From positions 178,320,995 through 178,384,994 of the forward strand of contig OY992536.1 in assembly GCA_963921195.1 (NCBI GenBank): a stretch of DNA of 64,000 nt, written 5' to 3'. The position numbers and the translations under genes were made by a program. Under the pieces are notes generated by a model. The model was given only the letters and a program-made list of their open reading frames with translations. It was not told the origin of the DNA and did no database searches. Shown here piece by piece: positions 1-9,959 of this stretch (position 1 is the first letter of the stretch; every line of letters starts with the position of its first letter). The DNA is from Pegoplata infirma (lineage: Eukaryota > Arthropoda > Insecta > Diptera > Anthomyiidae).

Positions 1-160
1 TTTCAAGCCTGGAACATAAGGAGTACCTATCTGATTCCACCCTAGGATACATATGACGCTGATTCAACAATCCGTCCTTGGGCAAACACACAGCATTGGG
101 TCTTACGAGCATTAAATTGACAACATTCTCAAGACCGCACTCGGAGATCACGGATAGGTC
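1..160 (+). pseudogene. Possible LINE RNase H fragment
   Basis: One frame reads LEHKEYLSDSTLG, which resembles the late RNase H segment of the R1-like LINE copy at 46.2 kb, where the corresponding stretch reads VLGHRDFIGNYLTDSNGIG. No longer frame is open and both ends are undefined; the right side stops at a TIR element. Assignment is by eye only, so a chance resemblance is possible. Confidence 0.35.
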
Positions 161-164
161 ATTA

Positions 165-1638
165 CCCAGTTGGCCATGTCTTAAAGACATCCTCGACGAC
201 GCGTGAACGACCATAGAAAATCGTTGACGACGCGTAGGCGACAGTCCAAGCAAATCGTTAACGACTTTTTAAAACAAAGGGCCGGAAAATCGTTAGCGAC
301 AACGTGAGCGACATTATCATTTACAAAGTCGTTGACGACAATATGGACGACATAGTCGGAGACGACAATATGGTCGACATAGTCGTTGAAGACAACATGG
401 GTGACATATTGCTTATTATGTCGTTGATGATTATAAAGGTAAAAATTATCTTCGTTCTGTCCTTCATAAATATGGAATAAGCGGGGATATTTCTGAATTT
501 CAGCTAATATAACAAATATTTTTTATTATAAAAATACAGGAACTCTTTAGTCCTGGAAATCTAATATCAAATATCTTCTTCTTTAGTTGTGTATCAATGC
601 TGCACCCTGTCTACCGATGAACTGAAAAAAAGATGGCCGGAGACGCTTAGCATTTGTAGCGTTTTGATTTTTGTGGGGTTTTAACTCCGGACACAATACG
701 ACCATTGCCCTCACAATGGAATAGTGAAACGACGCTTCCTTAAGAAATAACAAATACTAGCGACCGACAAAAACAATTACGTTTCTGGATTAAGCAAATA
801 GTTTTATCGACGAATCGGTGCTTTTCCGACGCGATCTCGATTAAGACTCTAATATGAAATATGTTGATAATATAGTTTACAAGAAACTGGACAAAATCAG
901 ATGACATTCTTGGGACTTTTTCTAATAAGATCGTCAAAACAAAGACCTATGCAAATTTTCATGGGACCCATCTGCAATTCCGCAGACACTTTTTTTAATA
1001 GACTAAATGTTAAACGAAATTCTTTAAGAATTTGTAAGTTAATACTGGTCGATGCATTACTCCAGAACTCTGGATAATCCCATGATAAAAAACTTAAATT
1101 AAATTAGCGATATTTGATGAAATCTACAACCTCTCACAAGCACTTTCAAGGTTCAGCTGAATAATTCTAAATTTTGTTGACGCTTGTTTGTTGTCTTATT
1201 TCGCGTCGTTATTGTCCCGTTATTTTATTGCAGACAAGATGACTTTATTGAAGACAAGATGAGCGACAACTGCATGGCTTTTGTCGTCAATGTGGTTTGA
1301 AACACGACAACATGCATGCAATGGTCGCTTATCTTGTCCTCATTTAAGTCATACCTAAGGCAAGATAACCGACAATTGCATGAATTTTGTCGTCAATTCG
1401 GTTTGAAAAACGACAAAATGCATGCAATGATCCTTTATGTTGTCCTCAATAAAGTCTTATTTAAGACAAATTTAAGAAATTGTCGCTTGTTAAATCGTAA
1501 ATACGTTTTTAAACACGACAAAATACACGTTTTTGTTACTGACGTTGTCCTCATCAATATTATTTAGGCGAAAAATTCTGTAATGTCCTGAGGACATCGT
1601 TGACGACATTTGCGTTTATGACCAATTGGCCAACTGGG
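165..1638. mobile_element. TIR element, CCCAGTTGGCCA ends, TA-flanked
   Basis: The ends are exact 12-bp inverted repeats, CCCAGTTGGCCA at 165-176 and its complement at 1627-1638, each flanked by TA (163-164, 1639-1640). The first 270 bases inside the left end are rich in a degenerate word like TCGTTGACGACA, and related GTCGT/GACAA words fill the right end. No transposase is visible, so it is non-autonomous. The superfamily is uncertain: TA flanks suggest a TA-target element, but the short TIR alone is not diagnostic. A second element begins six bases after its right end. Confidence 0.6.
1255..1470. repeat. Tandem repeat, period about 106 bp
   Basis: Two adjacent copies start with GACAACTGCATG (1265) and GACAATTGCATG (1371). 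Each continues with TTTTGTCGTCAAT, then ACGACAA(C/A)ATGCATGCAATG and TTGTCCTCA. They lie in the right half of the element at 165-1638 and look like duplicated subterminal sequence. Confidence 0.6.
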
Positions 1639-1644
1639 TACTAA

Positions 1645-2209
1645 CAAGGGAAGTCTCCCTGGTGTCACCCTCCGATCTTCATGAAATTTGGATATGTTGT
1701 TAAGAACGAAAATTAATACGACACATATTTTTTTTTAGCGGCCCAAACTCATTTTTAGGGGGGGGTCGATTTGTATGGGGGAAATTGACCTTTTTCAGTC
1801 TTTTATGATTTACGCCTATTTAAACAAAATGAATATAGTCATGTGTGGTATCAGATTAAAGGTATTAAAAATACCTATCTCGTGATACCAACAACGGGCC
1901 AAAGAATTTAATATTTTTTTACTCAATATGACGAACAGTTGTGCATGTTTGGACACGTTCTTAGCACACGTAGATAGTTTTTCCAAATACCTTTCATTTG
2001 GTATGTAACATGACTATGATTCCTTGCATAATATAGGAGATAAACGAAAAAAAAAACTGAAAAATGATCTTGTCTTTCCCCCTTTTTTTACCCCCTAAAT
2101 ATGAATTTGGGCCGCTAAAAAAAAATACGTGTCCCTTTATTTTTTCCGCTCTACAAAATAAAACCAATTCCTTAAAGATCCGCTGGTGACACTAGGGAGA
2201 CTTCTCTTG
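1645..2209. mobile_element. Hairpin MITE with TAA target duplication (Harbinger-like)
   Basis: The termini are inverted repeats of about 25 bp: CAAGGGAAGTCTCCCTGG on the left, and the complement of CAAGAGAAGTCTCCCTAG on the right. TAA flanks both sides (1642-1644, 2210-2212). Inverted similarity continues inward: AGCGGCCCAAACTCAT at 1738 pairs with ATGAATTTGGGCCGCT at 2101, and TAGTCATGT near 1837 pairs with ACATGACTA near 2008, so most of the element folds on itself. A 3-bp TWA duplication is typical of PIF/Harbinger elements. No coding capacity is seen. Confidence 0.72.
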
Positions 2210-2212
2210 TAA

Positions 2213-2577
2213 GTGTCTGCCTCATAGATTTAATCTCGGTAAGGCTTGGTATCTGATTAAAGGAAAATGAATGACAAAATAGGATTTGTAATTCAACCTT
2301 CCAACATGAGGGAAAAACTCCTACCCGGGAAGAGTAGCAAAATAGGTTTGCCAAAGGACGAGAAAGCGTTGCCTGTACGAGCATATGACTTTTACTAGAT
2401 TTTATATGAGTCCACGATTCACAGACGTATGTAATTGTTAGGATGCATGTTGAGTTGTGAACTGTTAATTTTGTCTTCTTTGATACTTCGCGCTAGTTTA
2501 TAATTTTTTTTTTATTCAAATCATAATAAAGCCTGCAAGTCGCTGCTACTCTTGAAGTTAGGTCTTTATCTAGTAAA
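2213..2577. other. No recognisable feature
   Basis: AT-rich sequence with no convincing frame, repeat or RNA. A short frame on the minus strand has no recognisable motif. Confidence 0.5.
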
Positions 2578-2760
2578 ATTTGAACTTTTGAAATGACACA
2601 CAAAAACGCCAAGTTAACCGAAACTATTTTTTTGTCATAGAATCCAGTGGCATACTCCGCTTCAAAAAGTTAGCTCAAAATAACGAGATATTTCTATTTT
2701 TAATTTGTCTTGGAAATAGGGCGATTTTTGATTTAATTTGATGGAAAAACCTGCAAAAAA
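2578..2760. repeat. One arm of the CACTGTAAGTA hairpin family
   Basis: The stretch from AACTTTTGAAATGACACAC through GAATCCAGTGGCATACTCCG matches, on the opposite strand, the right arm of the complete hairpin element at 49924-50396. The partner arm and both termini are missing, so this is a diverged solo arm. Confidence 0.65.
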
Positions 2761-3007
2761 TCTTATTAAATTAAAAAACGACGAAACTGGCGAAAGATAT
2801 CATCAAACTATAAAGGCATTCGAAGACCGTTTGGCTGGAAATAGAATTGGTTTCTGCTCGTCATGACGAGTCAAACGAAGAGTAGAAATTGAATAAATCC
2901 AAAAAAAGTTTTAAGAAATACTTCAAAATAAGAGCAAATATAGTTTCATCTCCGCTTGAAAATGGACGTCCATTATTTCTAGATATCAATTTTGACAAAT
3001 TAATCTA

Positions 3008-3155
3008 TGCAAATATCATAGTTTTAATTAGTAAAGGAAATAATGACCTCGAGCTAGAATAAACCTACTCAAAACATAATATTTTAAAGGTCGAATAAAA
3101 CAATTTTTCTTTTTAATAAAAATAAATCAGAATTTTGACAAATAAATAATAAAAA
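3008..3155. repeat. Solo arm of the GAGGTCATTATTTCC palindrome family
   Basis: The sequence ATCATAGTTTTAATTAGTAA, then GGAAATAATGACCTCGAGC and AATAAACCTACTC, matches the right arms of two complete palindromic copies at 35640-35824 and 36130-36401. The inverted left arm is absent here. Confidence 0.65.
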
Positions 3156-3259
3156 CATTGATTTTGAATTATAAAGAACAATTTTTGGAGAAATGACAAG
3201 ATTTCATAGCATTTTTGATGCGCTTAAATTATAATTAGAGTGTGTTCAATCAGCGTTGA

Positions 3260-3470
3260 AAGAATACATTAGAAAAAAAAGTATTTTTTTACAGAAAAAA
3301 TTAAAAAAAATATTTTTTTTTCTATAAAATTTACTTGTTTTCTAAAAATATACTTTTTTTATATAGTACTTTTTTCTAAAATAGTATTTTTTCGTTTTCT
3401 AAAAAGTACTTTTTTACTTAAGTACTTAAAGTACTTTTCAAAGAGTACTTTTTTTTAAATTTGTTTTGGA
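3260..3470. repeat. Low-complexity tract with TACTTTTT words
   Basis: A-rich and T-rich runs are interspersed with AAAAAGTA and AAGTACTTTT words. The units are irregular, unlike the regular 16-bp array at 17.1 kb that uses a similar GTAC/AAAA vocabulary. Function unknown. Confidence 0.5.
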
Positions 3471-3479
3471 AATTTTGAG

Positions 3480-3901
3480 GTAATCCAAATATTTCCTCGA
3501 ATAGTGTCAAAGATCAAAATAATTTTCTGTCAGCATATACCATTGTTTCCACTTAATTAATAAATCAATTTAAATACAGTTCCATTTCCTAGAAATTACA
3601 ATTAAATTGCTTTAAAGCACACCCTATATTAGACTAAACTTGTTTCACAATTTTTATCTTAAAGACATCATGTATTGCATACACAATAGTCGCATACTAA
3701 AATTAATGCAAATGAATTATTTCGAACGAAGAAAAAGTAGAAAATTGAATATTTTTTCACTAATGAAGATATAAAATCGACATTTAATACAACATTTAAT
3801 GAACAACCCAACATTTAAATGTTAACATTTCTTTTAATTTGCCACCCAAAGTCAATGTGGCAAGAAGGCAGCAACATTTCATGAACGGCTAACTATTTTT
3901 T
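3480..3901. other. No recognisable feature
   Basis: AT-rich unique-looking sequence; no frame above noise and no repeat that I can match elsewhere in the window. Confidence 0.5.
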
Positions 3902-4462
3902 TATACCCTCCTCTTAGTGGTAGAAGGTATATATAAGTTTGTCATTTCGTTTGTAACTCATTGAAATATCGGTTTGGGATCCCATCATTTAGATATTTTA
4001 TGGATCTGCTATATCCGTCTGTCTGTTGAAATGGCAATAACGACTAAAATATTACACAGATATGACTGAAACTTATCATATTTACTTTTTGTTGATTCAA
4101 AAAATTTGGTATTGCATTTGAGTTAAATCGGTTTTGCGATTCAAAAGTTATGAACGAAAATGTTGGTACATTTCACATAACCTAAAAATACGAAATGCTT
4201 TAATTCGGTTGCTGGTTGACAAAACTAACTTTTTTACCCCAATAAATTTTCGCTGATTTTTTTTTTTTTTCTAAAGTTTTTTTTCTGTCGTAATTATTAT
4301 TGAAATTTTGTTTTTTTTTAAATAATTTCTTTTACCATTTTTTTAACAAAAATTTTTCAGAAAAATTTGTTTTTCAAATAAAGTTTTTTTTAGCACTAAT
4401 CTTTTTTACATTGTGAAGGGTATCCATACATTCGACAAGGCCGAATTTAACTTGGTTTTGTT
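3902..4462 (+). mobile_element. TATACCC-family interspersed repeat
   Basis: It starts with the imperfect hairpin TATACCCTCCTCTTAGTGG...GGTATA, followed by AAGTTTGTCATTTCGTTTGTAAC and a TCCGTCTGTCTG tract. It ends with GGGTATCCATACATTCGAC and GGCCGAATTTAAC. The same head and tail occur inverted at 19797-20275. The family is non-coding and dispersed; I do not know its transposition class. Confidence 0.7.
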
Positions 4463-4838
4463 TACTATGTATTAAACAACAGGTTAGATTACACAAGCAA
4501 CGAAATGTTAGTAAAAAATGAGGTTTATAAGTTTAAACTAAAAATATTTGCTGGAATTAATGAATAAGAGCGATTTTTTGATGTCACAAATGAATTTGTT
4601 GTCGTAAATACTAACTTTGACTGCCGTATAAAATTGGTGAGATTGTTCAATTCGGTTGTGCCGAATTGCAGGGGCATAGGGGTCGTTAGAGAAAAACTTT
4701 TCCTTCGCGATAAATTCTTTAAAATGCATTCGTTATGCTTTTTGAGCTAAAGTATTTAAATTTTATCATTATTTTTTAAAAACATCTTTTTTACTCCCCT
4801 GGGTCCAATTGCGGTACTGTAAAATTTAAAAAAATAAA
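4463..4838. other. No recognisable feature
   Basis: AT-rich sequence between a TATACCC element and a LINE relic. A small minus-strand frame lacks any motif and is probably chance. Confidence 0.5.
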
Positions 4839-6915
4839 CAAATGTAACACTGAAATTGCCATTGCGGGCGATTTTAATGTCCAAAACTTCTCTCGAATTC
4901 TCCATTTGACACCCGTTGGCGATTACGTCGAGTTATTTGCAGTGCATAACCTCCTGTCGCAACTAGTGAACGAACCAACGCGCTTGACGGGCGTTGGAAA
5001 TGAACACCGGAATACTCCCTACCTTTTTCTTAATTTACGTCCTGACAAATATAAAGTAAGAACATTTGCACCTCTTGGTAATTCGGATTACTGCAACATT
5101 TCAGCATTCTTCTCGTACTCCAAACTTCATAACAGCAGCTACGAAGAATTCAGAATGAGAATGCTCGTTATCTCAATGATTTTTTAATTTGGAAACTTTA
5201 TTGCCTTTTTTTTGGCAGACAATATTGGAAAAATAATATAAATAGTGCTTGTAATAAAGTTTTTCATTCAATCAAAGCTTATTTTGGCTAAACCAAGAGA
5301 TAAATGTTGGTTTAACCAGACTTGCAGGAATGCAGTCAGATCCTGGGAGGAAGCGTTCAGATATTGGTGTGACGAAAAAAACGGTAATACTGATCTTCTA
5401 TGTAAAAGGGTGAGGTCCGATGGTTCGTGTGTTCTCCCTTCTGCTGCGCAAAAGGGAGAGGTCCATGTGCTCGGCAGTAAGAGCTTTTGGTCGCTTGTTA
5501 AAAGAGTCAGGGATAATGCTAGTTCTTCTTTCCCGAATCAGTTGACAAAGCTAACTTGTTGGCTGGCCTTTTTGCAAGAAATGCTTACTTGCCGGAAAGC
5601 AATCAATCACTGCCCGAAATCAAGAGAATATCCCATACTATGCCCAAGATATTTTTTCGAGCTCGTGTAGTTAAAAGGATTTTTTTTAATTTCGTCTTAG
5701 AGTACGAGTCTTTTCCTCATGTTGAAAAATTGGCAATGTGCAGCTAATCCCTTAAACGTTTACGGCTAACAACCCTGATAATTACCGCCCAATCGAAATA
5801 TGCTCAGCGCTCTCGAAGGTAAATTGCCATCTTGTTAGGTATCTGGAGGCTAACTTACTTTAAAACGATCTACAGTATAGTTTTCGGAAAACTTGTTCCA
5901 CTGGGTATCTGGTGATACCCAGTCTTCTTGTTAGGTATCGACAGTATGGTTTTCGGGAAACTCGTTATCCTGGGGATCTGTTGGCGTTCTTTTTGGAACG
6001 TTAGAGTCAATCGATTCACCATTTTGGTGACAGTAAGGTGGTTGCTCTGGATATTTGCAAGGCGTTTGATTGTATATGGCACGGTGCGCTCATATCTAAG
6101 CTTATTGCCTTTGATGTCGGTAATGACCCTTTTCGTTTTATTTCGAATTTTCTCAGAGATCGTTCTATACTTGTTGTTAAAGTATTCTCATCAAATGAGT
6201 TTTAGCTTCAATCAAGGGTACTGTAAGGTTCTGTTCTTTCTGCTACCCTTTTATTTTTTGTCTTATTGACCTTCTTAATCAAACTTCAAATCCTATCTAC
6301 TCTTTTGCGGATGACATTTGTCATTAATGTTCCTTTGATCGTAGGTCAATCAATATTGAGGTTGAAGAAAAAAGGCAAATTATGAATGGCACACTTAGTC
6401 AAGACCTGTTGATAAACTCTGAATGGGGTCTTGCGAATTCAAGAGTCTCGGTTTTTTCAACCGAAGTACTTACCTTACCTCATCCGATCTTCTTACTACT
6501 TTTACTACCTACATCCGACCGAAGATAAAATACAACTCCCTTTTGTGGGCAAGGGCTTCAAAGTCTGTTTTGGAGATATTGGACGGTGTACAAATGAGGG
6601 CGTTATTTGAATGTGGGCTGTGTGACTTCGTTATATCGATATTTCCATTGAAAGTGTTTTGTTGAGATAAGTGGAGTTATTCCAAGAGCCTGAGTTTTTG
6701 TTCGCAACACTCGGTTGTCTAGTATATCACATCCGTTTGTTGTTGATTGTGCAGTTGATCGCACAGCGCATTACAGAAAATGTTCGTTTTTCAATCGGAC
6801 TATCCGAATGTGAAATATTCTCCCTGCAGAGGTCTTCCCAGTTTCTTTCAATATAGTTAATTTCAAGTCTAATATATCTACAAACACTACTCCCTCTTTA
6901 CTCCTCCACGTAACT
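4839..6915 (+). pseudogene. CR1/Jockey-like LINE, endonuclease plus reverse transcriptase, decayed
   Basis: This relic encoded a non-LTR retrotransposon polyprotein that would nick DNA and copy its own RNA at the nick. The endonuclease part shows AGDFNV at about 4864-4881, QLVNEPTR, and APLGNSDYC, the family's late endonuclease motif. A linker with WFNQTCRNAVRSWEEAF follows. The polymerase part shows NYRPI (5780-5794), LDICKAFD (6047-6070) and FADD (6304-6315). The tail reads YIRPKIKYNSLLWARASKSV and then RMxNILPAEVFPVSFNI. Frameshifts and stops separate these blocks, and a short duplicated piece (CAGTAT-GTTTTCGG at 5872 and 5941) disrupts the polymerase. The 5' end is missing and no poly-A tail is clear. 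Domain identity is well supported; the exact clade is not. Confidence 0.82.
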
Positions 6916-6929
6916 TATTGTCCTGATAT

Positions 6930-7028
6930 ATACAAAATGCATGTGTAGGAGCATCCCCTGGGTTGGGGCATCCCCTGAGAAGGAGCATGCCCTGACAAAA
7001 AATTAGTAACAAAGATGTTAGTATATTT
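6930..7028. other. GC-richer spacer with CATCCCCTG repeats
   Basis: GGAGCATCCCCTGGG, GGGCATCCCCTGAG and GGAGCATGCCCTGAC stand in short succession after the LINE tail. Too short to classify. Confidence 0.35.
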
Positions 7029-7608
7029 CTTCAAGGGGGAATCTTAATCCCCTGGTCCGATTTTGCACATTTACGAACTTAACCTGCCTTAGACTATAAG
7101 AAACATTTGTGTGAAACTTCAGGAGACTAGCTCTATTTTTTATTGCATCATGTTAACTCCAGACGGGCAAAGGAACGGACATTCATAGAATGTCTTGGAA
7201 TCAATCATGGATCAGTAATATTTATACTTTATAGGTCCCTGAACAATAATTTTATGCGTTGAAAAAGTGAATATATCCTCATAATGTGTTTGGAGGGTAA
7301 ACAAGTTGCCTTTTTCAGAGGTTGGTGTAATTCTTCAAGGGGGAACTTTTTTCCCATGGTCCAATTTCGCCCGTTTATGAACTTAGCCTGTTTTTGATCA
7401 TAAAACATATTCGTGCCAAGCTTCATGAGAATTGCTCTTTAATTTTGAACTGCATCATTTTTACGGACGTACAGACGGACGAGCATCGCAAGAATATCTT
7501 AGAATCGATCACAGATCAAAAATATATATACTTGCCGATATTTTGGTGAGTTACACAAGGAATGATAAAGTAAGTATACCGCCCATACTTTGGTTGGAGG
7601 GTATACAA
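7029..7608 (-). mobile_element. Two tandem TATACCC-family copies
   Basis: Two direct copies about 305 bp apart each contain TTCTTCAAGGGGGAA(T/C), then GGTCC(G/A)ATTT(T/C)GC, a TTGCATCATG-like stretch, a degenerate ACGGAC tract and GGAGGGTA(A/T)AC. The end GGTTGGAGGGTATAC is the complement of a TATACCC head, so both copies point to the minus strand. They are more diverged than the copies at 20 and 21.7 kb. Confidence 0.55.
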
Positions 7609-7619
7609 AACAGTTTGCC

Positions 7620-8486
7620 ATTAAACCGCTGCCGACACCATGGTTCTAAAATAGCTTATTTTTATAACTTTAACAATCTACATTTTTCTCGAGTGTATGT
7701 TACAGGTAAACTTTGATTTCATTTAATAGTTACAACAAACCTTTAAGATAACAGTTTGTTCTTCGTCTCATTTTCTTTATTTATTTTCTTCTTTTTTTAG
7801 AGCTGGAGTTTCTTTCATAAAAAAAAAATTTAGTATTGGTTTTGAATTAACCAGTAGTGAAGTTGTAAAGTATTTTTCTATGAAATTAAAGACTGACTAG
7901 AAAATAAAAAAAAAACCTGATCTTTATATGATTCAATACAATTTCAATCACATCTAGTTATATTGAGTTCTTCTGCTATTTGTAGCATTTGCTGGAGAAG
8001 AAACAGTATAACAAATCGAATAACCGTTAAAATACTGACCGCCGCTCATGGATGGATGCTAGCTAGCTGGTGCTGTTGATGATGTTACCATTGATGTTGT
8101 TAATTCAGCATAAGGAATTCTTAGTTGGCCTGACAGGTAAAAAACATTCTTTGTAGTGGATTTTTGCTAAAATTTTTTGTTGAAAACATTTTAAGCAGAT
8201 TTTCTTTCATTATTGTCGACATGTTGTCATTTTTTTTTTTTTGAAAGTTGAATTAAATATTTTAATACTCTATAAATGTTGCAACAAAATATCAACAAAG
8301 TATTCTTAGTGAAAAACATTTAACTTCTACATAACATACCCTGTCGATACTAATTAAGTAAAGTGCCTGAATGTCTGTCTATTCGCATGTTTTTCTTTTT
8401 ATTCGAGTATTTAGATAGTCAACCTAAAATTTTACACTCACAAAAAATTTGGTCACAAACGACGTTATTAAATACAATCTAATAAC
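7620..8486. other. No recognisable feature
   Basis: AT-rich DNA with a short GATGTTGTT/GATGATG patch near 8075-8100. No coding, RNA or mobile-element signal found. Confidence 0.5.
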
Positions 8487-8985
8487 GTGTTAGTTGCCGG
8501 CAATCGGGAAACTGTTTATAAATTTCTCCGAACTGTCATAAGATTTCTTAATCAGTTTGTTTATTGCATGGGGGTTAATGGAAAAGTGACGAGAATACAA
8601 ATGAGTTATCATATTGTACACACAGCCAATCCTTTTCAAATGACAACCTCACCCTCTGTCCCAAAAGGACTTGGTGACCCCTGTTTTTGACAAACGAGGC
8701 CCTGTCACCCGATCTTGGGCGGTATAACCTTAACAGCCGCAGAGAGGAAATTCTGTTGCCAACTTGGAGTGTCAGCGAACCCTGAATGGCCAAAGTGCGT
8801 CTCAGGAAGTAGGAGATCGCGAATACTGGATCCTAAGAAACACTGGCTCCAAACACAGCACGTTTGGGTGCTTAGATAGCAGCCCTATCACCAAACTAGG
8901 GAACGAAGGCTAGCAACCTACGTTTCTGAACTCAAATTGCTAACGATGCGCCCTATGCGCCCTATGGCTCCAGTGGGAGTTAAAG
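8487..8985. other. GC-richer block, possibly LINE leader
   Basis: This block is clearly less AT-rich than its surroundings and lies upstream of the R1-like LINE at 9.96 kb, separated from it by the TIR element at 8991-9933. Its segment TGGGCGGTATAACC, followed by AGCCGCA, recurs in a second GC-rich block at 59690-60050. The phrase CAGCCCTATCACCAAAC resembles CAGCCCTGCCACCAAAC near 51.27 kb. A LINE 5' region is the simplest reading, but no protein motif proves it. Confidence 0.4.
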
Positions 8986-8990
8986 GAACA

Positions 8991-9933
8991 TATCGAGGGC
9001 CTATATTCAAAACCCTCTATCTTAAAAAACACAACTTTTCAGGAGAGCCAAAAAACTGTTTATTTCGCGTATTGTAAGAGTAATTAAAATTCGATATTCT
9101 ACAATATTTTTTTAAATCAACTACTGAATCTCACATATAATTAGTTTTTAAAATTTCGCACTATTGGGGATATTATAAAAGATAGAGGGTTTTGTTTCTC
9201 AAAAATATTAAGTATATGAATGAAAATGATCAGATAGAGGGTTTTGCATTTTAATAATAATGAATTATTATGATTTCATTTACGACATCGGTAAATTTTT
9301 AACGTGATTTATTAATGATAACGGCTTATAAAGAATTCCGAAGTCGCGGTTTTGGTCCACAGGTGCGGATTTTTGAGACAAAAAATATTTTTTTACCGAA
9401 TTCATCTTAAAAGATGACAAACTGTTGAGTATGTTATGTAAAAAATAGTCAAAAATTAAAAACGCGATTTTGGTCCACAGATGCTGATCAGCATCTCGAT
9501 TTTTAAGATTAAAATTTTTGTTTCATAATGTACACAAGATATAAAAATTTTGAGCCATATTTTTTAAAAAAGTTAAACAAGAATTTTGAGAAAAAAAAAG
9601 CATCAGTGGACCAAAATATTAATTCGAGAATTTTGTTGACAAATTCATGTTCAGCATGCAAAAATTAGTATTAAAACATGTAATTAATAATGAAATTATT
9701 AAAAAAAAATATTTATAAATTAATTATTTGAAAAGATAGAGGGTTTTGCATTCAGAAAAATTATTTGTGTAAGAGATAGAGAAAACCAAAAATGCAAATA
9801 AAATAGCAAAAAAAAATATTTTTGTTCTGAATTTTGCACCATAGATGAGGGCCGTTTTACTGAATATTTTGCCATCAAAAAGTCATTTTCGTGAAAATGG
9901 AAGATAGAGGGTTTTGAATATAGGCCCTCGATA
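8991..9933 (+). mobile_element. Word-swap TIR element, copy 1 (word GATAGAGGGTTTTG)
   Basis: The ends are perfect 33-bp inverted repeats (8991-9023 and 9901-9933) beginning TATCGAGGGCCTATATTCAA. The private word GATAGAGGGTTTTG lies inside both TIRs and at 9181-9194, 9233-9246 and 9735-9748. Backbone blocks TTTTCAGGAGAGCC near 9037 and TTTTGCCATCAAAAA near 9876 are shared with copies 2 and 3, whose words differ. A second word, TTTTGGTCCAC, sits at 9350 and 9468 and inverted at 9606. There is no transposase. The TSD is unclear because the ends merge into TATA-rich flanks. Confidence 0.78.
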
Positions 9934-9959
9934 TATATATTGTTTATTGCAGTTTTTAT

